NCBI GenBank assembly: GCA_949126835.1
Contig: OX421500.1
Location: 17,118,181 to 17,182,180 of the forward strand
From: Anisus vortex
Taxonomy: Eukaryota > Mollusca > Gastropoda > Planorbidae
DNA length: 64,000 bases
Direction of reading: 5' to 3'
Shown here piece by piece: positions 1-12,524 of this stretch. Positions within the stretch are counted from its first letter, which is position 1. Each line of letters begins with the position of its first letter. The translations under genes and the position numbers were made by a program. The notes below the pieces were generated by a model. The model ran no database searches. It was not told the origin of the DNA and worked only from the letters and a program-made list of their open reading frames with translations.

Positions 1-544
1 GATTTATAACAATTTTTTTTGTAAAATAGTATAAAATAGTTTAAAGCATAAAATGTCCAATAATCAAAAAGTATGTGTTACTAAAACCATCTTTAATTAT
101 CTAAACGTATGTTTGCACGTTTAAAGTTTAATGTTGTTTGTAGAGTTACATTTTTGAAATAAAAATAATATCTTTGAAAAAGACATTATAGTAAAGCTAA
201 TATTAGTACTAAGCTTAATGTTTTGAAATGGTGTAAACATATTAGTAGTTATTGAAATTATGTATTACTAAACTAACTTAAATCTACAATTTTTTAAGTA
301 AAAATTATGAATAAAAGAATATGCTATTTCTTCCTTGACACATCTAGTTTTCATGATTATAATCTAATAAGAAAATAGCCCTAATATAAAGTACAAACAA
401 AAAGGCCACAAATAGTCAAAACAAAAAATATAGAAACACTGACATAAAAGGTTAAACTAATGTCAAATTCACTCAAACTATTACAAAATCTAAAGTGTTT
501 ATTAATGTATATTTCTTTTTATTAGCCTTGAAAAAATAATACAA
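1..544. other. AT-rich non-coding stretch
   Basis: This stretch is very AT-rich and has no open frame or repeat that I recognise. Confidence 0.5.
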
Positions 545-975
545 TTAAAAATGTTAATGTAATTAGAACAAATTCAGAAAAGAGCTGCAAGGCTCATTAC
601 CAGCAAATATTCACTGACAAAAGTAACACCAATAGTTAAGTTACTAAACCTAGAAACACTAGAGGATAGAATGACAAAGAGTACTTCAGTAAAAATATAA
701 AAGGCATTGAAAACTCTAATTTAGAGATACAACATAATAACAGCCTGTTAATATGCTCAGATAAACAAAAAGGCCTAAACAATTCCCTATAACATTAAGC
801 AAAAACAAATGCAATTAAGTACTATTTCTTCCGGGTGGCGATCGGGCATAGAATGGGTTATTTGAACAAACCAGTTCACATTAATAAGGATGTATTACTA
901 GACTCAGACCACAGATGGGCGTAGGATGCAATAATCTTCTTTATTGAAGAAGCGTCTGTATTATATAAGATAATA
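545..975 (+). mobile_element. non-LTR retrotransposon 3' fragment (jockey/CR1-like RT C-terminus)
   Basis: Conceptual translation from about 560 gives EQIQKRAARLITSKYS followed by a leucine-rich LLNLETLEDR segment. This is the usual thumb/C-terminal region of jockey- and CR1-type reverse transcriptases, after the palm. The frame is broken soon after by a stop near 700. The tail (a WRSGIEW-like phrase near 835 and a GACTCAGACC...GCAATAATCTTCTTTA stretch near 900-950) recurs at 10.45-10.62 kb (inverted), 22.2-22.4, 53.63-53.72 and 61.18-61.26 kb (inverted), so it is the 3' end of one family. It is a dead, 5'-truncated copy. The clade is uncertain. Confidence 0.65.
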
Positions 976-3227
976 ATATGTTGCAATGCTCACATATTTT
1001 TTTATTCCACCTGCAATATCATACGTAAGCTTATACATTATATTTCTTCCCTAGCGAAATCCGGGAATAAATGGGTTGCCTGAACAAACTAGACTTACCA
1101 GACAATCATAGTAAGAAACAATATCATAGAAGTAGCAGCTTTGTCATGTACTAATATAACGTATAGGCAAACATGTCTAATAAGTACAGCAGAAATTTTT
1201 CTATATGCACATTTTTTAAGCATGTTGAAATGAAACCAACAACACAATTTAATGCATATTTTGGTCGAGTAATGATGTTTCTTATGCAAGTATGTCCCTT
1301 TGTTTTTCATGCTTATGGTGTTACTATACAAACTCTTTTTTTTAATAAATTTTCTTCATGAAAGATTTTTACAAATGCAATGACTTATGTATTTTTATAT
1401 CTATATATAGTATATACTGGTGTTTATAAAACAATGAACAAACATTTGTTAATAATTGACATACATCGGAAATGAAGAGAGGGATAGAAGACATTATACC
1501 CGGAAATGTTACGCGCTAAAGGGATAGAAGACAGCAGAAATATTGTCTCTAATGTTTACAGAGTTTCGTCCCCTTGTTTGGAATGCGGGAAGTTAAATGA
1601 AATAACGCATTGGTTTTACAATTTATTATTATTCTGAGTTCAACTGATTTTCGCTTCCAACAAGCGATTTGCGATTCAGCATCTAGGCATATGCAAACTT
1701 GAAAATGATGAATAAACAATCTTCTTTACCTATATCATACATAAATACATAACAACATAAATACAGATATGAATATATATTTTCATTGATGATATTGAAA
1801 TACTAAGCACATACAATTGTAATTTCATTAAATGTTTTAGAATGATATAATATTCAAACTTTAAAGCATTCTGCTTCAACTAACTGCTCAGGAGGTCAAT
1901 TAACAAGTCTAACTCTGCATATGATAAAAATAAAGTGTATAGGTACTGATCTATATATTATTTTTAAGTGGTAAAAGCTTACTATGAATATTAAACAATA
2001 CAATGCAATTAAATGCAAACATTCTAATATAAGTACCAAATTAATTAAATGATTAATCTAATAATAATTTTGTGGAAAGGCATTATCCACACCTATATTA
2101 GAAATGAAAGGAGTTAATTTGATTTTAATTTAAAATATGAAATAACGTACGGTGTACATCTTACAGCAAACATAATCGTTAAGTAGTGTTAAAATATATA
2201 GGATAGAAGACATTTATTATTTATTTCAACATGTTTGCAGTTTGAAATTTAAAACAACAACAAAAAACTTTACATGGTGTACGTATTCAAAAGAAAGTGT
2301 ATGTACTGTATACATAATAATATGTAGGGTTTTATAGGGTTGTGCCCCTTTTCTGGTACATACATTGTGGGACATAAAACCATATTATGAGTTACGTGAG
2401 TGTGTTGCTAAAAAACACGGTTGTATTATTTACATAGTTTGGCAATTGTTTTTTTTAGTTTGTTTATCTCTTGATTTTCCCTTGCAGCAACTACTATTGA
2501 AAGTTAGTAGAATAATATGACAGTTAATACTTGAATGACATTATACATTACATTAGGTGACATTAGGTGACATTATACATTTACTGAGAATGTATTGTGC
2601 GACCCTGAAAATATGATTAAATTAAGCCCAGAATAACAAAGTTAAAAGGACTAGTTACTTAAAAATCATGCAAACTGGGTAGTTTCTAAAATGTTTAAAA
2701 ATGTTCATAAACATTATCTAAGCTTAATCATACAATTTTTAATGATATTTAATATCATTTATTATTTTATCATGTATTAATCTTTTTTTTTTTAAATTGG
2801 TAGTCTTTTTTATAATGGAAAAAAGGAACATTTTAAACATTTTAATGCAAAGTATACGCGTTAATTATTCTCTCTTTAATTGACTATATGTTTCCTATTT
2901 ATTTTTTGTAATATAACTAATATAACTTATTTCATGAAATTATTATTTCTTTGTTTCAAACGCATTATTATGGTATTCATTTCAAGATGGAATTAGAGAT
3001 ATACAATTATTATTCGTTAAACAGTTGTAAATAAACATTAACTTTTTTTTAAGTCAATTTACCGAGTTTCTTTTAAACATCTATAATTACAAGAATTTTT
3101 CCTCTTTGTATGTTCTAATGTGTTTCTCAAAAAGCCCATCTTTGTATCTTAATCGGCTTAAAATAAGCACTTGATTTTATGGTAAGATATGTCCAGTTTC
3201 AATGTAAATCTATTTAAATGGTTTACA
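976..3227. other. AT-rich non-coding stretch with low-copy repeats
   Basis: No gene is supported. Segment 1620-2120 resembles 55830-56420: both have a CAGCAT..ATGCAAACTTGA motif, then a TTAAATGATTAATCTAATA stretch and a GGAAAGG..ATCCACA phrase. Segment 2935-3060 resembles 58890-58985. A short GACATTAGGT duplication lies near 2555. The two short ORFs around 1100-1360 oppose each other and look random. Confidence 0.45.
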
Positions 3228-3660
3228 TTGTTACGTCTCGCTGTTTAGGATGGGATGTTTATCTAAATTACTTCTTGGTACCCTCAAAGACTCTTGAATG
3301 TTCTTTTAATGACACGCCTACAAACTTTTATCCAAGCAATTTAGAAAGGTGCCAGGAAAAATTAACATAATTTTAATTAGACATAACACACTACATCGAA
3401 GCTCAATAATCACATGATTTAAGAAGAAAACAAAAATAGTATTTAAACACAGCCTAACAGTCTCTCATTACTCTCTAATCAACTACACACCTAATGGTCA
3501 GACCGCTACACTCGTGATTACTCGTACCAAACATGCATGGGTCATCCAGGGTTTACCAAAACAATATGACCACCAGTTTACAAAGAGGACGTAATCACAT
3601 CAGAAAAACAAGTGAGTTAATAAATAATTATAACCTCATAATATATCACAACATGTAAGT
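3228..3660 (+). repeat. dispersed LTR-like repeat
   Basis: It begins TGTTACGTCTCGCTG, which looks like an LTR 5' end, and continues with phrases that recur in order at 37.43-37.74 kb: a stretch around AACACAGCCTAAC, then CTCTCTAA, ACACACC..ATGGTCA, TATGACCAC or TGTGACCAC, and AGTTTA..AAGRGGA..TAAT. I infer a shared dispersed element, possibly a solo LTR. The right boundary is not defined and no target-site duplication was found. Confidence 0.35.
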
Positions 3661-4603
3661 TCAACTAGCTGAAAAACATCGGATTAAAACGTCAGTTCTC
3701 CTTATTCTAAAACGGAAAATATTAGTGATATATCAAGAAACGAATCGATCCAAGAATTAACCTGGTCTAAAAAAACGAAAACTATATGCGACAGCAGAAC
3801 TCTATTTTCCTTATCAGTATCTTGTATAAGTGAATTTATATCATTAAAGGATGTCGCGTCCGATAATTAGATCTTTGCCCACAAACTTTCTTGAACGTAA
3901 ATAGTCCATGTCCAACGCGATTTTCATGTAGTTTGCTATAGAGAAGCTATTATTTACGCTGATGGACGTTATTTAAACGTGCATTTCAAAGTGTCCTTCT
4001 TGGAGTTTACTCGTCTGCCATTGATCGTCGCTCTCCATTATAAGTTTGTTACGCGTGACTAAGGCTGCCGACCCCTGCCTTAATATGTTTCTTGGTTACA
4101 AAAACAATTCAACTTTTCTTGAAACATTTTACTAAATTATTAGTGACCAATTTTTTTTTTAAATTTCGGTTTGAATGTTCTAATGAGATAATATTTTGAA
4201 ATAAAAACTATGCCTAGTGGTAATTGTTTATATTTCCTTTAAACTACTAGAACATTTGTCAAATGTAACATTAAGTGAAATTTCACTTTGTTTATATCGT
4301 ATAAGATAATCGGTATTTTTGAGGGGATTAAAAACATTAAACATTTTATGTCTACATAGGCCTTAGCCAACTTAAATATGTTAACGATAATTACTCCTAA
4401 AGAAAAAACAAGATTATCGGCTTATCCAGAATACTCACGACTATTAATCGCCTGGCCTTCATTAAACTTTACATTATATGATGCAATATAACTTATACAA
4501 TTGTTTACACTCATAAAATATTCCCTGCTATAATAACGGTTTTTGGTACGCAAAAAAACCCACAGGTTCTTTGTTATTTAATTTAAAATATAGTTTGACC
4601 AAC

Positions 4604-5251
4604 GAGAATATAATAAGATGGACCCCTTGCTTTGATATTTCTGCTATTTGATAAATGGAAGTACTTTGTTTTGGAATTTCTGATCGCACACTGTCCTCTA
4701 TACCATAAGTCTAGTAATTCGCTATGATTTTCCCAATGGAAAAATATTAAAATCGAAACCTTAAAGCAATGTAATTGAATTGTTGTATTTCCGGTCCATC
4801 AACATCGGATGTTATTTACGGCCTTTTTGTTAACGTTGTTGTTATATTTTTCTTGTATCCATTTTATTGTTTTTATATCTTTAAATTCTGTAGTACAGTT
4901 GGATGTCTTTAATATATTTTATTAAATATTCGGGTTGAATTTCGCTGAAAAGTTAATGAAGAGTTCTACAATAATAGTATGTACGTCGAATTTAACATGT
5001 ACTGCATTCCAAAAAATGTGAGAAACTGTTAAGCCTTGTTAAGGTGACATTGCAGGAAGCACACTTTGGGTCCGTTTCTCATTTTTTGCATGTCCTGAAT
5101 GTAGTCTGGGGAGACTAAAAGTTGAATACAGCGGTACTCTGTTTGAAATTTTAGGAGTCATAAAGACAGTGTCATTGGCTGCGCACGAAAAACAACAACA
5201 CTAAAACTCTAAAAATAGAGCAAGTGGTTCATATCATTATTGTCTTTGATA
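4604..5251. mobile_element. non-autonomous TIR element, copy 1
   Basis: The left end reads TATAATAAGATGGACCCCTTGC. The right end, reverse-complemented, reads CAATAATGATATGAACCACTTGC, a degenerate inverted copy. The internal CGCTATGATTTTCCCAATGG..AAAATTAAAATCGAAA-like segment near 4720-4760, a CTCTATTTTTAGAG palindrome beside the right end and a GTGCGCA segment are shared with the copies at 8967-9410 and 47783-49556. No transposase is encoded. The superfamily is not assigned. Confidence 0.6.
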
Positions 5252-6904
5252 TAACCGAGCTCAGAAAAGTAATTGAAACTTTTGTTAGCAATAGTATTTA
5301 ACGGAAAACAAGTCAACACATGAGAAGTAAGATAAATTGTGTTAACGTTTAAAAAAAAGCTATTCTATTGATCTTTTAACAAAGTGTACGTGTTTAAAAC
5401 GAATATTTGAAATAAGTCAGTATTAGCGTTACACAATGATGCGATACTGGCCAATAGGACTATCATGATTAAATAATATACAGCGAGGTTTAGCTTCTAG
5501 AACACTGCCTTCTATAGATTATTTTAAACTAACAAATGTATATACAACCACTGGTGTTTTGTTGAATGTTTAATATGTCAGAAAAAGACTCAAGATCTGA
5601 AGAAAATGTCGTCAACAGTTTGACAAAACAAGTGACGCTTGAGTTGTGATGGTAAGTTCGACATTCCGTTGCACTATTCATGAATGCATTGTGTCTTAGT
5701 GTTCCAACTATTGTTGGATGGGCCAGACCCCGAGTCTGAGTTTCCCTCTTCACTGGCGTGTTGACCTGATGATGACGGCTATATGCTTGATCAGGCTGTT
5801 GGAAGTTGGCAATTCCTGATACTTTATTTAGCGTGCTAGTTCTCACGAAGATCACCTTCTATTGTCTCATGCATAGCCTCAAAATGATTTTAACAAAATC
5901 GTTCTCCTCGGGTGGAATAGTCAATGAATGTCATACACTTGGCTGGGCTAGACTTCCGTACTAGGTCGTGGCAAATAATGAGTTGACGTTAAATATGCCA
6001 TGACTATTTGATGATTGTGATACTCATTGCATTGAACCACGCCAATCAAAGAAAATAGTTTGTTGAGCTTTTTTTTAATTTTACACCAATGGTATCTATA
6101 CCAATGAACAAACCGCCATCTTGAAAAAATGGCAACAAGAAAAAGACACGTCTTTACACGAACAAGTCGAAAGAAATGTAGCCGTAGAGAAAGAATACGT
6201 CTGTGAACCAAGTAGCATTTTATCTGCTTCGCTCAAACAGAACCGTCAAGTGTTGCAAAAGTAAAGGGTATCCATATAAACAAACACTATTGCAATTTCA
6301 ACAGCATTACAAAAAAAAAAAAAAAAAAGATATGCACACCGGAATAGAATTGTTGTGCTTTATCCTCAGGCCATACTATCTACCATGATAAATCACATAC
6401 ATATACGTACCGGTAACAAGTAATATATCGTCAAGACTTCAGCCAGAATAACATAACTGACTACTAATGACTAATGAACGTTTAGCACGTGCAGTTAACA
6501 TTTTTTTAGCTGCAAAGTATCTGCAATTTATGCGAATAATGGCTCAAATTCGTACCAAAGAAGAATCTATATTGGCCTGTTCATAGATAATATGCAAGAC
6601 TTCTACTGAGCAAAAGGTCTGGATAACACTGGAAGCTTTTTTTTTTGTTTAATTAATGTTGTATGTATTCATAGATTTCTAGTTCAAAAACAAAAAAAAA
6701 AACTCAATAAATACATATAAATATTAAGGTTAGATTCATTAAAAATAACAATGAAATGGAAGTGAGGAAAACCAAGGGTGGGCGAAGAGCATAGATGTCC
6801 CTTAGGCCTGTTGATGCCATGAGGTATTTTCCTTCCCCCTATCCCGTTTGTTTACTATTGGCAACATAATCTATATTATTTTCCAATTTATTTTAATTGT
6901 ATAG
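5252..6904. other. non-coding stretch, nothing recognised
   Basis: This holds a minus-strand open frame of 108 codons (5529-5855) and another of 87 (5948-6211). Neither shows a motif, signal peptide or splice context I can name. They may be decayed transposon sequence. A poly-A run lies at 6310-6330. Confidence 0.4.
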
Positions 6905-7025
6905 TGAAAAAGTGTGTTAATCTGTCGCTATGATTAACTGTCCGTATGTTTATGTGTCGTGTGGTTAAGTGTCTATGTTTAGGTATCGCATGCTTCTCTG
7001 TCGCATATTAAATGTCGGCGCACGA
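6905..7025 (-). repeat. single-unit relative of the 39.7-43.0 kb minisatellite element
   Basis: Read on the minus strand, this segment has the same order as the flanks of the large 29-bp array: GCCGACATTTAA, ATGCGA, then one ACACTTAACCACACGACAC unit, then TACGGACAGTTAATCATAGC and ACTTTTTCAC. At 39.69-43.02 kb the same flanks bracket about 112 units. This segment therefore looks like the unexpanded form of the same dispersed element. Confidence 0.7.
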
Positions 7026-7049
7026 AATTAATAACACAGAAACTTTATT

Positions 7050-8940
7050 TCATCATCTGTCCTTTGGGTTCCTTGTGGAACATAGGGTCTCTGTCAAAGC
7101 ACGCCACTCTTCACGGTCTCTTGCTAGTCGCTTCAATTCTTCCCAGCTCTTTCCAGTTCTTTCAGTTTCATCCAGTATGCTTCGTCTCCATGTTCGCTTG
7201 GGTCTTCCTCTATGCCGTTTACCCTGGGGATTCCGCTCTAAGGCCTGTCTAGCTCTGTTGTTGTTATCTTTCCTGAGGGTGTGTCCAATCCATCTCCACT
7301 TCCTTTCCATGATTTGTTGTTCTACTGTTCTTTGTCCACACCTCTCCCACAGCTTGGAGTTTTCTACCTTGTCGAACTATTTTATTTTGAGTATATTTCT
7401 TAGGCATCTGTTAACAAAGGTCTGGAGTCTATTTTTAGTTATCTCTGTCGTTCGCCATGTTTTGGACCCATAAAGTAGGACCGGTTTAATGTTTGTGTTA
7501 AAGATCCTTACTTTAGTTTTGACAGAGATGTATGTAGATCTCCAGACCTGTTTCAAGTTGGCAAAGGCTTGTCGCGCCAGATTTATTCGACGTTCGATGT
7601 CCTCGTCTGCTCCTCCTGATGTACTGACCACACTTCCAAGATATACAAAGTGATTCACTTGGTCTAAGCTTTGGTTTTCTACTTGTATGTCGCCATCTTG
7701 TTGGTGGTTTATTTTCAACACTTTGGTTTTTTGATGGTTTATACCAAGCCCTACTATTTTTCCAGTCTCACTCAAAGCTGTAATCTTCTCTTGCATATCC
7801 TGTAATCTGTGGGACAGAATGGCCAGGTCATCTGCAATTTCTAAGACTTCTAGTTTTTGCATTAGGGTTCATTGTATTCCTTTTCCTGAGTTAGCATAAG
7901 CTTCTTTTGTGACCCAGTCTAGTACTAGAAGGAACAGAAGTGGTGAAAGGAGACATCCTTGCTTGACTCCAGTTGTAACATGGAATTCATCGGGCATCTT
8001 ACCATTATGTACTATTTGGCAGGTACAGTTTTCATAGAGACTTTTGATGATGGCTATTATTTTATTAGGTATTCCATAGTGCCTCACGATTGACCATATT
8101 GTCTTTCTATTAATGCTATCAAAAGCCTTTTCAAAGTCCACAAATGTAGCATAGAGTGGAGATTGTCATTCAATAGATTGTTATATAATGATCCGGAGTG
8201 TTGATATCTGGTCAATGCATGATCTTCCTCTTCTGAACCCAGCCTGTTCTTCTCTGAGGAGATCATCGCAGGCTTCTTTAATTCTGTTGAGTATTGTTCT
8301 GCTGAAGACCTTGCTTGGTACTGAGAGTAGAGTAATTCCTCGCCATTTAACACACCTTGACAGATCCCCATTCTTGGATTTTTAATTAGTAGGACTTTTT
8401 TCCATTCTGCAGGAGGGGTTTCGGTTGACCAAATTTTATTAACGATATTGTGGAGTTGGTTAACAATTTCAGCTCCTCCTTCTTTTAGGACCTTAGGTGG
8501 TATATTGTCTATGCCTGCTGCTTTGCCTGTCTTCATTTGATTGATGGCCTTCCATATTTCTTCTTTGGATATTTCTTCCATATTTATGTCCAGTGTTTCT
8601 CCTGTGGTAAAATCGGGTGGATTTAGAAGGGTTGGTCTGTTTAGCACTTCCTGGAAGTATTCTTTCCATCTTCTGAGCTGGTCATCTATGGAAGAGAGGA
8701 GTTTGCCTTGTTTGTCTCGGACTGGCACATTGTAGTTAGCTTTCTTGCCACTCAAGAGTTTAGTAATTTTATATAACTGTTTTAGGTCTCCTTTTCCTGC
8801 TGCTTCTTCTGCTTGTTCAGCTAGTTTATTATAAAATGTTCTTTTATCATGTCTAAGCATTTTTGAGACATCTTTTGAAATTGTAAAATACTCTTGTTAT
8901 GTTAGTTGTTTATGTTTTCTTGTTTTAGCTTGGTTTACTG
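7050..8940 (-). pseudogene. non-LTR retrotransposon RT and C-terminal domain, 5'-truncated and frameshifted
   Basis: Minus-strand frames give consecutive parts of one LINE polyprotein. First comes a pre-RT/finger region with GIDNIPPKVLKEGGAE (about 8860-8390). Next is a palm with motif A DFEKAFDS and a VKQGCLLSPLLF segment (8141-7869). Then come an ADD catalytic motif reading EIADDLAIL and a thumb (7862-7377), and finally a C-terminal WRWIGHTLRK..GKRHRGRPKRTWRR domain (7310-7053). The pieces are joined by at least four frameshifts or stops, so no active enzyme is made. The 5' endonuclease is absent. A second, 5'-truncated copy at 50.6-51.4 kb differs at only a few percent of bases. The fold and C-terminal domain suggest an I/Nimb-like or related clade, which I cannot settle. 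Confidence 0.85.
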
Positions 8941-8966
8941 TTTGTTTTGCATGTCAACAAAAAATC

Positions 8967-9410
8967 ATAGACTATAATATACATGGACCGCTTCTTTTAG
9001 TTTTGTATGCTATTATCTTCTTTTTATATGCGATTCCCGATTCTAAATAAAGTAATTGTCATACACGTTCCGTTTTATTTTTTCGACTTTAAATGAATAC
9101 TTGAAGGCCTATTAATCCTATGACATTGACTATAATAAGATGGACCGCCTGCTCTATTTTTAGAGCTTATGTTCTTTTTCCGTGCGCACACCACACTAAT
9201 CTAAAAATGTTGCCGATCTGTACAACTTTCGATTTTAATTTTTCATTGAGAAAATCATAGCGATTAAATAAAACGGAACTTGTATATCAATAACTTTATT
9301 GCCTGTATAGAAATTACTTTATTTCGAATCGGGAATTCCGAAAATCAGTGTTGCAAGTCATCATATAGCAGAAATACTAAAGCAAGCGGTCCTTGTATAT
9401 TATAGTCTAT
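8967..9410. mobile_element. foldback arrangement of the TIR element family
   Basis: CATAGACTATAATATACATG at 8967 and the inverse ending TATTATAGTCTATG at about 9410 are inverted copies. The inner arms also match in inverse (ATTCCCGATTC..AATAAAGTAATT and GTTCCGTTTTATTT on the left; their complement at about 9270-9350 on the right). A third, internal end lies at 9123 (CATTGACTATAATAAGATGG, followed by CTCTATTTTTAGAGC). The likeliest reading is a complete element at 9123-9410 next to an inverted half-copy at 8967-9100. No coding sequence is present. Confidence 0.6.
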
Positions 9411-10439
9411 GAAAAAACCTTAAATCACACAGAAAAACATGTATTAATCAATTTTATATCGATATGCTATTTAAACCGGATGTTCAAGGAAGGGGAGAGA
9501 AAAAGCGAGAAAATCGAGTTGTGAAATGCCAAGCGTGTCAAATTAAACCTTGAGTGACTGAGGCTATTGTTTTAGTATGTTATCTTTAATATTTTATTAA
9601 TATTTGAAAAGAGTAGTTTCGCAACAGTATACTGAAAGACAAAACATCTGTAATCAAGACAAGTTCCATTTGTTTCGAATAATAAAGTAATCTTTTTCTA
9701 TAAATGTACATAAATGTAAGTTAAAAGTAGTTATGTTAAAATAAAATTTGCGCAAGCATTTTGGCTGATCGGAATTGAAACGTAAATATAATAATTTTTT
9801 TAAATAATATATTTACTCATTGAAAGCAAGAGAGACAAAGAGAGATAACAAGATAATTGGAGGGAAGGGGAGTAATATTACTTAAAATGCTGATTATACA
9901 CATTTAATTTAATTAGTTTGTCTTTTTATGTGGTTTTGCATTGTTGCATGTTCTACACGAGTCTAACGTATTGTTTATTATTTAACATAGGCATAAACAC
10001 ACACAAATATAATTAATTGACAGTCGATTATTATTTTCAAAATTAGATAATATTATTTAAAGTTAAAATGACTTTTAAATTTGAATTTTAGTTGTACCTA
10101 ACAAGTAGACGCACTACCGTTTCTTTCTATAGCACAGCAGTTAGAACTAAGCGTTAAAAAATTGCGAATGTCTTTATTAACTCGAAGGAAGTAAGAAATA
10201 TGTGTTAGTCGGAAACATTATATCCTAGAACTGTTAGTACTTTTTATCTGTTTATTATCTGATTATTTATTTTAATCGGTTAAAATGTGCCTAGGAGATT
10301 TATAAGAGAAGTTGCTGTTTGTTGTAGGGTCAACCAAAGTGATTTGAAAGCCGGAAGTAGCGGAGCTATCTTTGCTAGATTTTCTGAGTTGTCGTTTATG
10401 GTTTGCGATCATTCACCTTTTATTTTCGTGCGCTGTTGC
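9411..10439. other. AT-rich non-coding stretch
   Basis: I see no gene, named repeat or RNA here. A purine-rich patch (GAGAGACAAAGAGAGATAAC) lies near 9828. Confidence 0.4.
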
Positions 10440-11120
10440 CCCAGTGTTGCGCCAAGAAGATCTTATCTTATACATTAGGGACGCTCCTTCTATAAAGAAG
10501 ATAATTGCGTCCTACGCTCATCCGTGGTCCAAGTCTAGTCTTGCATTTTCATTGTTTTAAAAGACACTGGGTTACTGGTTTTCCTGGTTTGTTCAGGCAA
10601 CCCATTCCATGCCGAATGCCACTTGGATAGAAATATTACTTCTATGCATATTTTCTCGCATTAGGGAAAAAGAAATCTTTTTTTTCTTTATGTTTATCTG
10701 AGCTTTGCAACAGCTTGTTATTGGGTTGTATTTCTAAATTTGAGTTTAATACCTTATGTATTATTTTACTTTACTATTTGCCCTTCTGTCCTCTAGTGTT
10801 TCTAGGTTTAATGATTTGACTTATGGTATTACTCTTGTTAATTGGGCATATTTTCTATTTATGAGCCTTGCAGCTCTTTTTTTTTTTTTTAACGTTTTCT
10901 TTAGCTGATGGGTCCCATTCAGATACTGCATATTCTTGTATAGGCCTGACTAATGTGAGATATCATTTTAGTTTTATATTCTTATTAAATTTGTAAAATT
11001 TTCTTTTTATGAATCATAATGCTTTGTTTGATTTGTTTATTATTTCATTAATATGAGGGTTCCAATATAACTTATCATTTATTATTACTCCTAGATACTT
11101 AGCATTGTTAGATCGGTCAG
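10440..11120 (-). mobile_element. non-LTR retrotransposon 3' part (jockey/CR1-like), decayed
   Basis: Read on the minus strand from 11120, this gives AKYLGVIINDKLYWNPHINEI, then SLVRPIQEYA-like text, then KKRAARLINRKYA and LNLETLEDRR. This is the ordered thumb and C-terminal region of a jockey/CR1-type RT. It ends in the same non-coding 3' tail as the fragment at 545-975. Several stops and a T-run near 10880 break the frame. It is a dead copy of that family in the opposite orientation. Confidence 0.7.
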
Positions 11121-11129
11121 GCATTCACA

Positions 11130-11775
11130 CTTGATTTTTCAGTAGACCTTCATGGCGTCTTTAAACCTCTTCATTTGATCTCATGGAAAGCACTTTCCTG
11201 TGACTAAAATATACGATATTTCTGGATAGTCGCCCTTATGGCAGGCGCACAACATGGCCTGCTCATCTGAGCTGGCTTTTCCAAATGAGGTATGGATGCA
11301 AGGCATGTCGGTCTGTGCGAGCACCTCGGTGTCAGGGATCTTGTTCTGTCATTTGACCCATATCAGCTATAGCAGGCAGTAAAGGTGGAAGTTATTTATC
11401 TTCTGGCGTGACGGTTACACACCGTCCAGGTTTCACATGCGTAGAGAAGGATTGGTAGACTGGCTGCTGCATAAACTTTTAGTTTACAGCTTGATGTACC
11501 TCCTATTCCATACATTACAGGAGTCTGGCTCTGGCTTACCTAAAATTGACTTCACCGTCAATATGTATTGCCTATTAGAGGCTTACTGCCAAGGTACGTG
11601 AATATATCCACATTATTAGGCTTTCGACCATTTACAGTAATAGACGGTTCAGTGTGGTTACATCCTGAAGCTGGCTGATGCAAAACTTCTGATGTCTTGG
11701 TGGAGATGGTTAGACCGAAGCTTGTGCATTCCGCTGAAAACAGGTATATACTATGTTGCATGTATGCCAATCATC
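11130..11775 (-). mobile_element. second-type non-LTR retrotransposon RT C-terminal fragment
   Basis: The minus strand from 11770 encodes FGLTISTKTSEVLHQPA and VNGRKPNNVDIFTYLGS, followed in shifted frames by a YACETWTV..RHAR segment (about 11450-11400) and remnants of an ..SRPCCAP..-type C-terminal region. This is the standard post-palm order for a LINE carrying a CETWT motif. It differs from the neighbouring 10.4-11.1 kb copy and from the 7 kb element. The frames are broken. Confidence 0.65.
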
Positions 11776-11852
11776 TGCGACAAAAAGTCCCGAATAGTCT
11801 CAATGCGGGTCTAACTAACTTGAACTCCTATTGGAAACGAGAGCTGGGAGTA

Positions 11853-12452
11853 CTATTCCCTTGTAGCTCTGAGCAAGAACTCAGCCGTGCGTTTGAGCAC
11901 GGCTCTATCTCCGTAGAGATCAGTGGGTAGTGGGTCACCCGTCCCATCTCCTCGATCGACGAGACGGGGGCACTCCCGCAGGATATGCTCCACTGTCTCC
12001 TCCTCCTCCCCACAGTGGCGACACCGCGAGTCGTAGTTAGGCCGGAACCTGGCGAAGTATGCCCCAATGGGGCAGTGGCCAGTGCGGAATTGAGATATGA
12101 TACTTTTTTCCGACCTATTTAGGCACCACCATGGGTCGGCGCGGTTAGTGCGGGGCAAATGCCGCCAGACTTCTCGGCCCTTGTCAGAGCTGTCCCAGCT
12201 CTCGTTCCACTTTTCTGTCTCCCACCTCCGGATCAATGTACGGGCCTTCTCAAAGGAGCATGGTGTACTGCCGGGCTTCTCGGAGGTTGGTGTACTCAGC
12301 CCACCTTTTTTGGCAAGGTGGTCTGCTCTCTCATTGCCAGGTAGGCCTGTGTGCCCTGTGACCCACTGCAGTAGTACGCGGTCTCCAAAGTGTTGGATTA
12401 GCTCGTCTGAAGCCAGTAGGTTCGCCCTGCAGTAGGGGCAAGCACACATCAT
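11853..12452 (-). pseudogene. non-LTR retrotransposon RNase H C-terminus plus zinc knuckle
   Basis: A 199-codon open frame carries LLQWVTGHTGLPGNERADHL, the last RNase H motif with its conserved His and Asp. It is followed by a tryptophan-rich tail and a terminal knuckle, CRHCGEEEETVEHILRECP. This order is typical of I- and R1-type elements that carry RNase H behind the RT. It is base-composed more GC-rich than its surroundings. The catalytic DEDD front half is missing, so this is a 5'-truncated remnant. A related, more complete copy lies at 23.5-24.6 kb. Confidence 0.8.
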
Positions 12453-12524
12453 GCTTTACGCCTTTTGTAACATGGAAGGGTTCTGAAGGGTTCTGAAGAG
12501 CTGGTCCGATCTTGGACTCTCGCT

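Noticed and set aside
5529..5855. A 108-codon minus-strand frame
   Set aside because: No family could be named, and it has no neighbours or signals to support a gene. Left as unexplained.
7012..7473. A 153-codon plus-strand frame, and its counterpart at 50649-51047
   Set aside because: Both are exactly antisense to the LINE C-terminal domain and occur in both copies for that reason.
12097..12435. A 112-codon plus-strand frame
   Set aside because: It is antisense to the RNase H/knuckle frame, which carries clear motifs.
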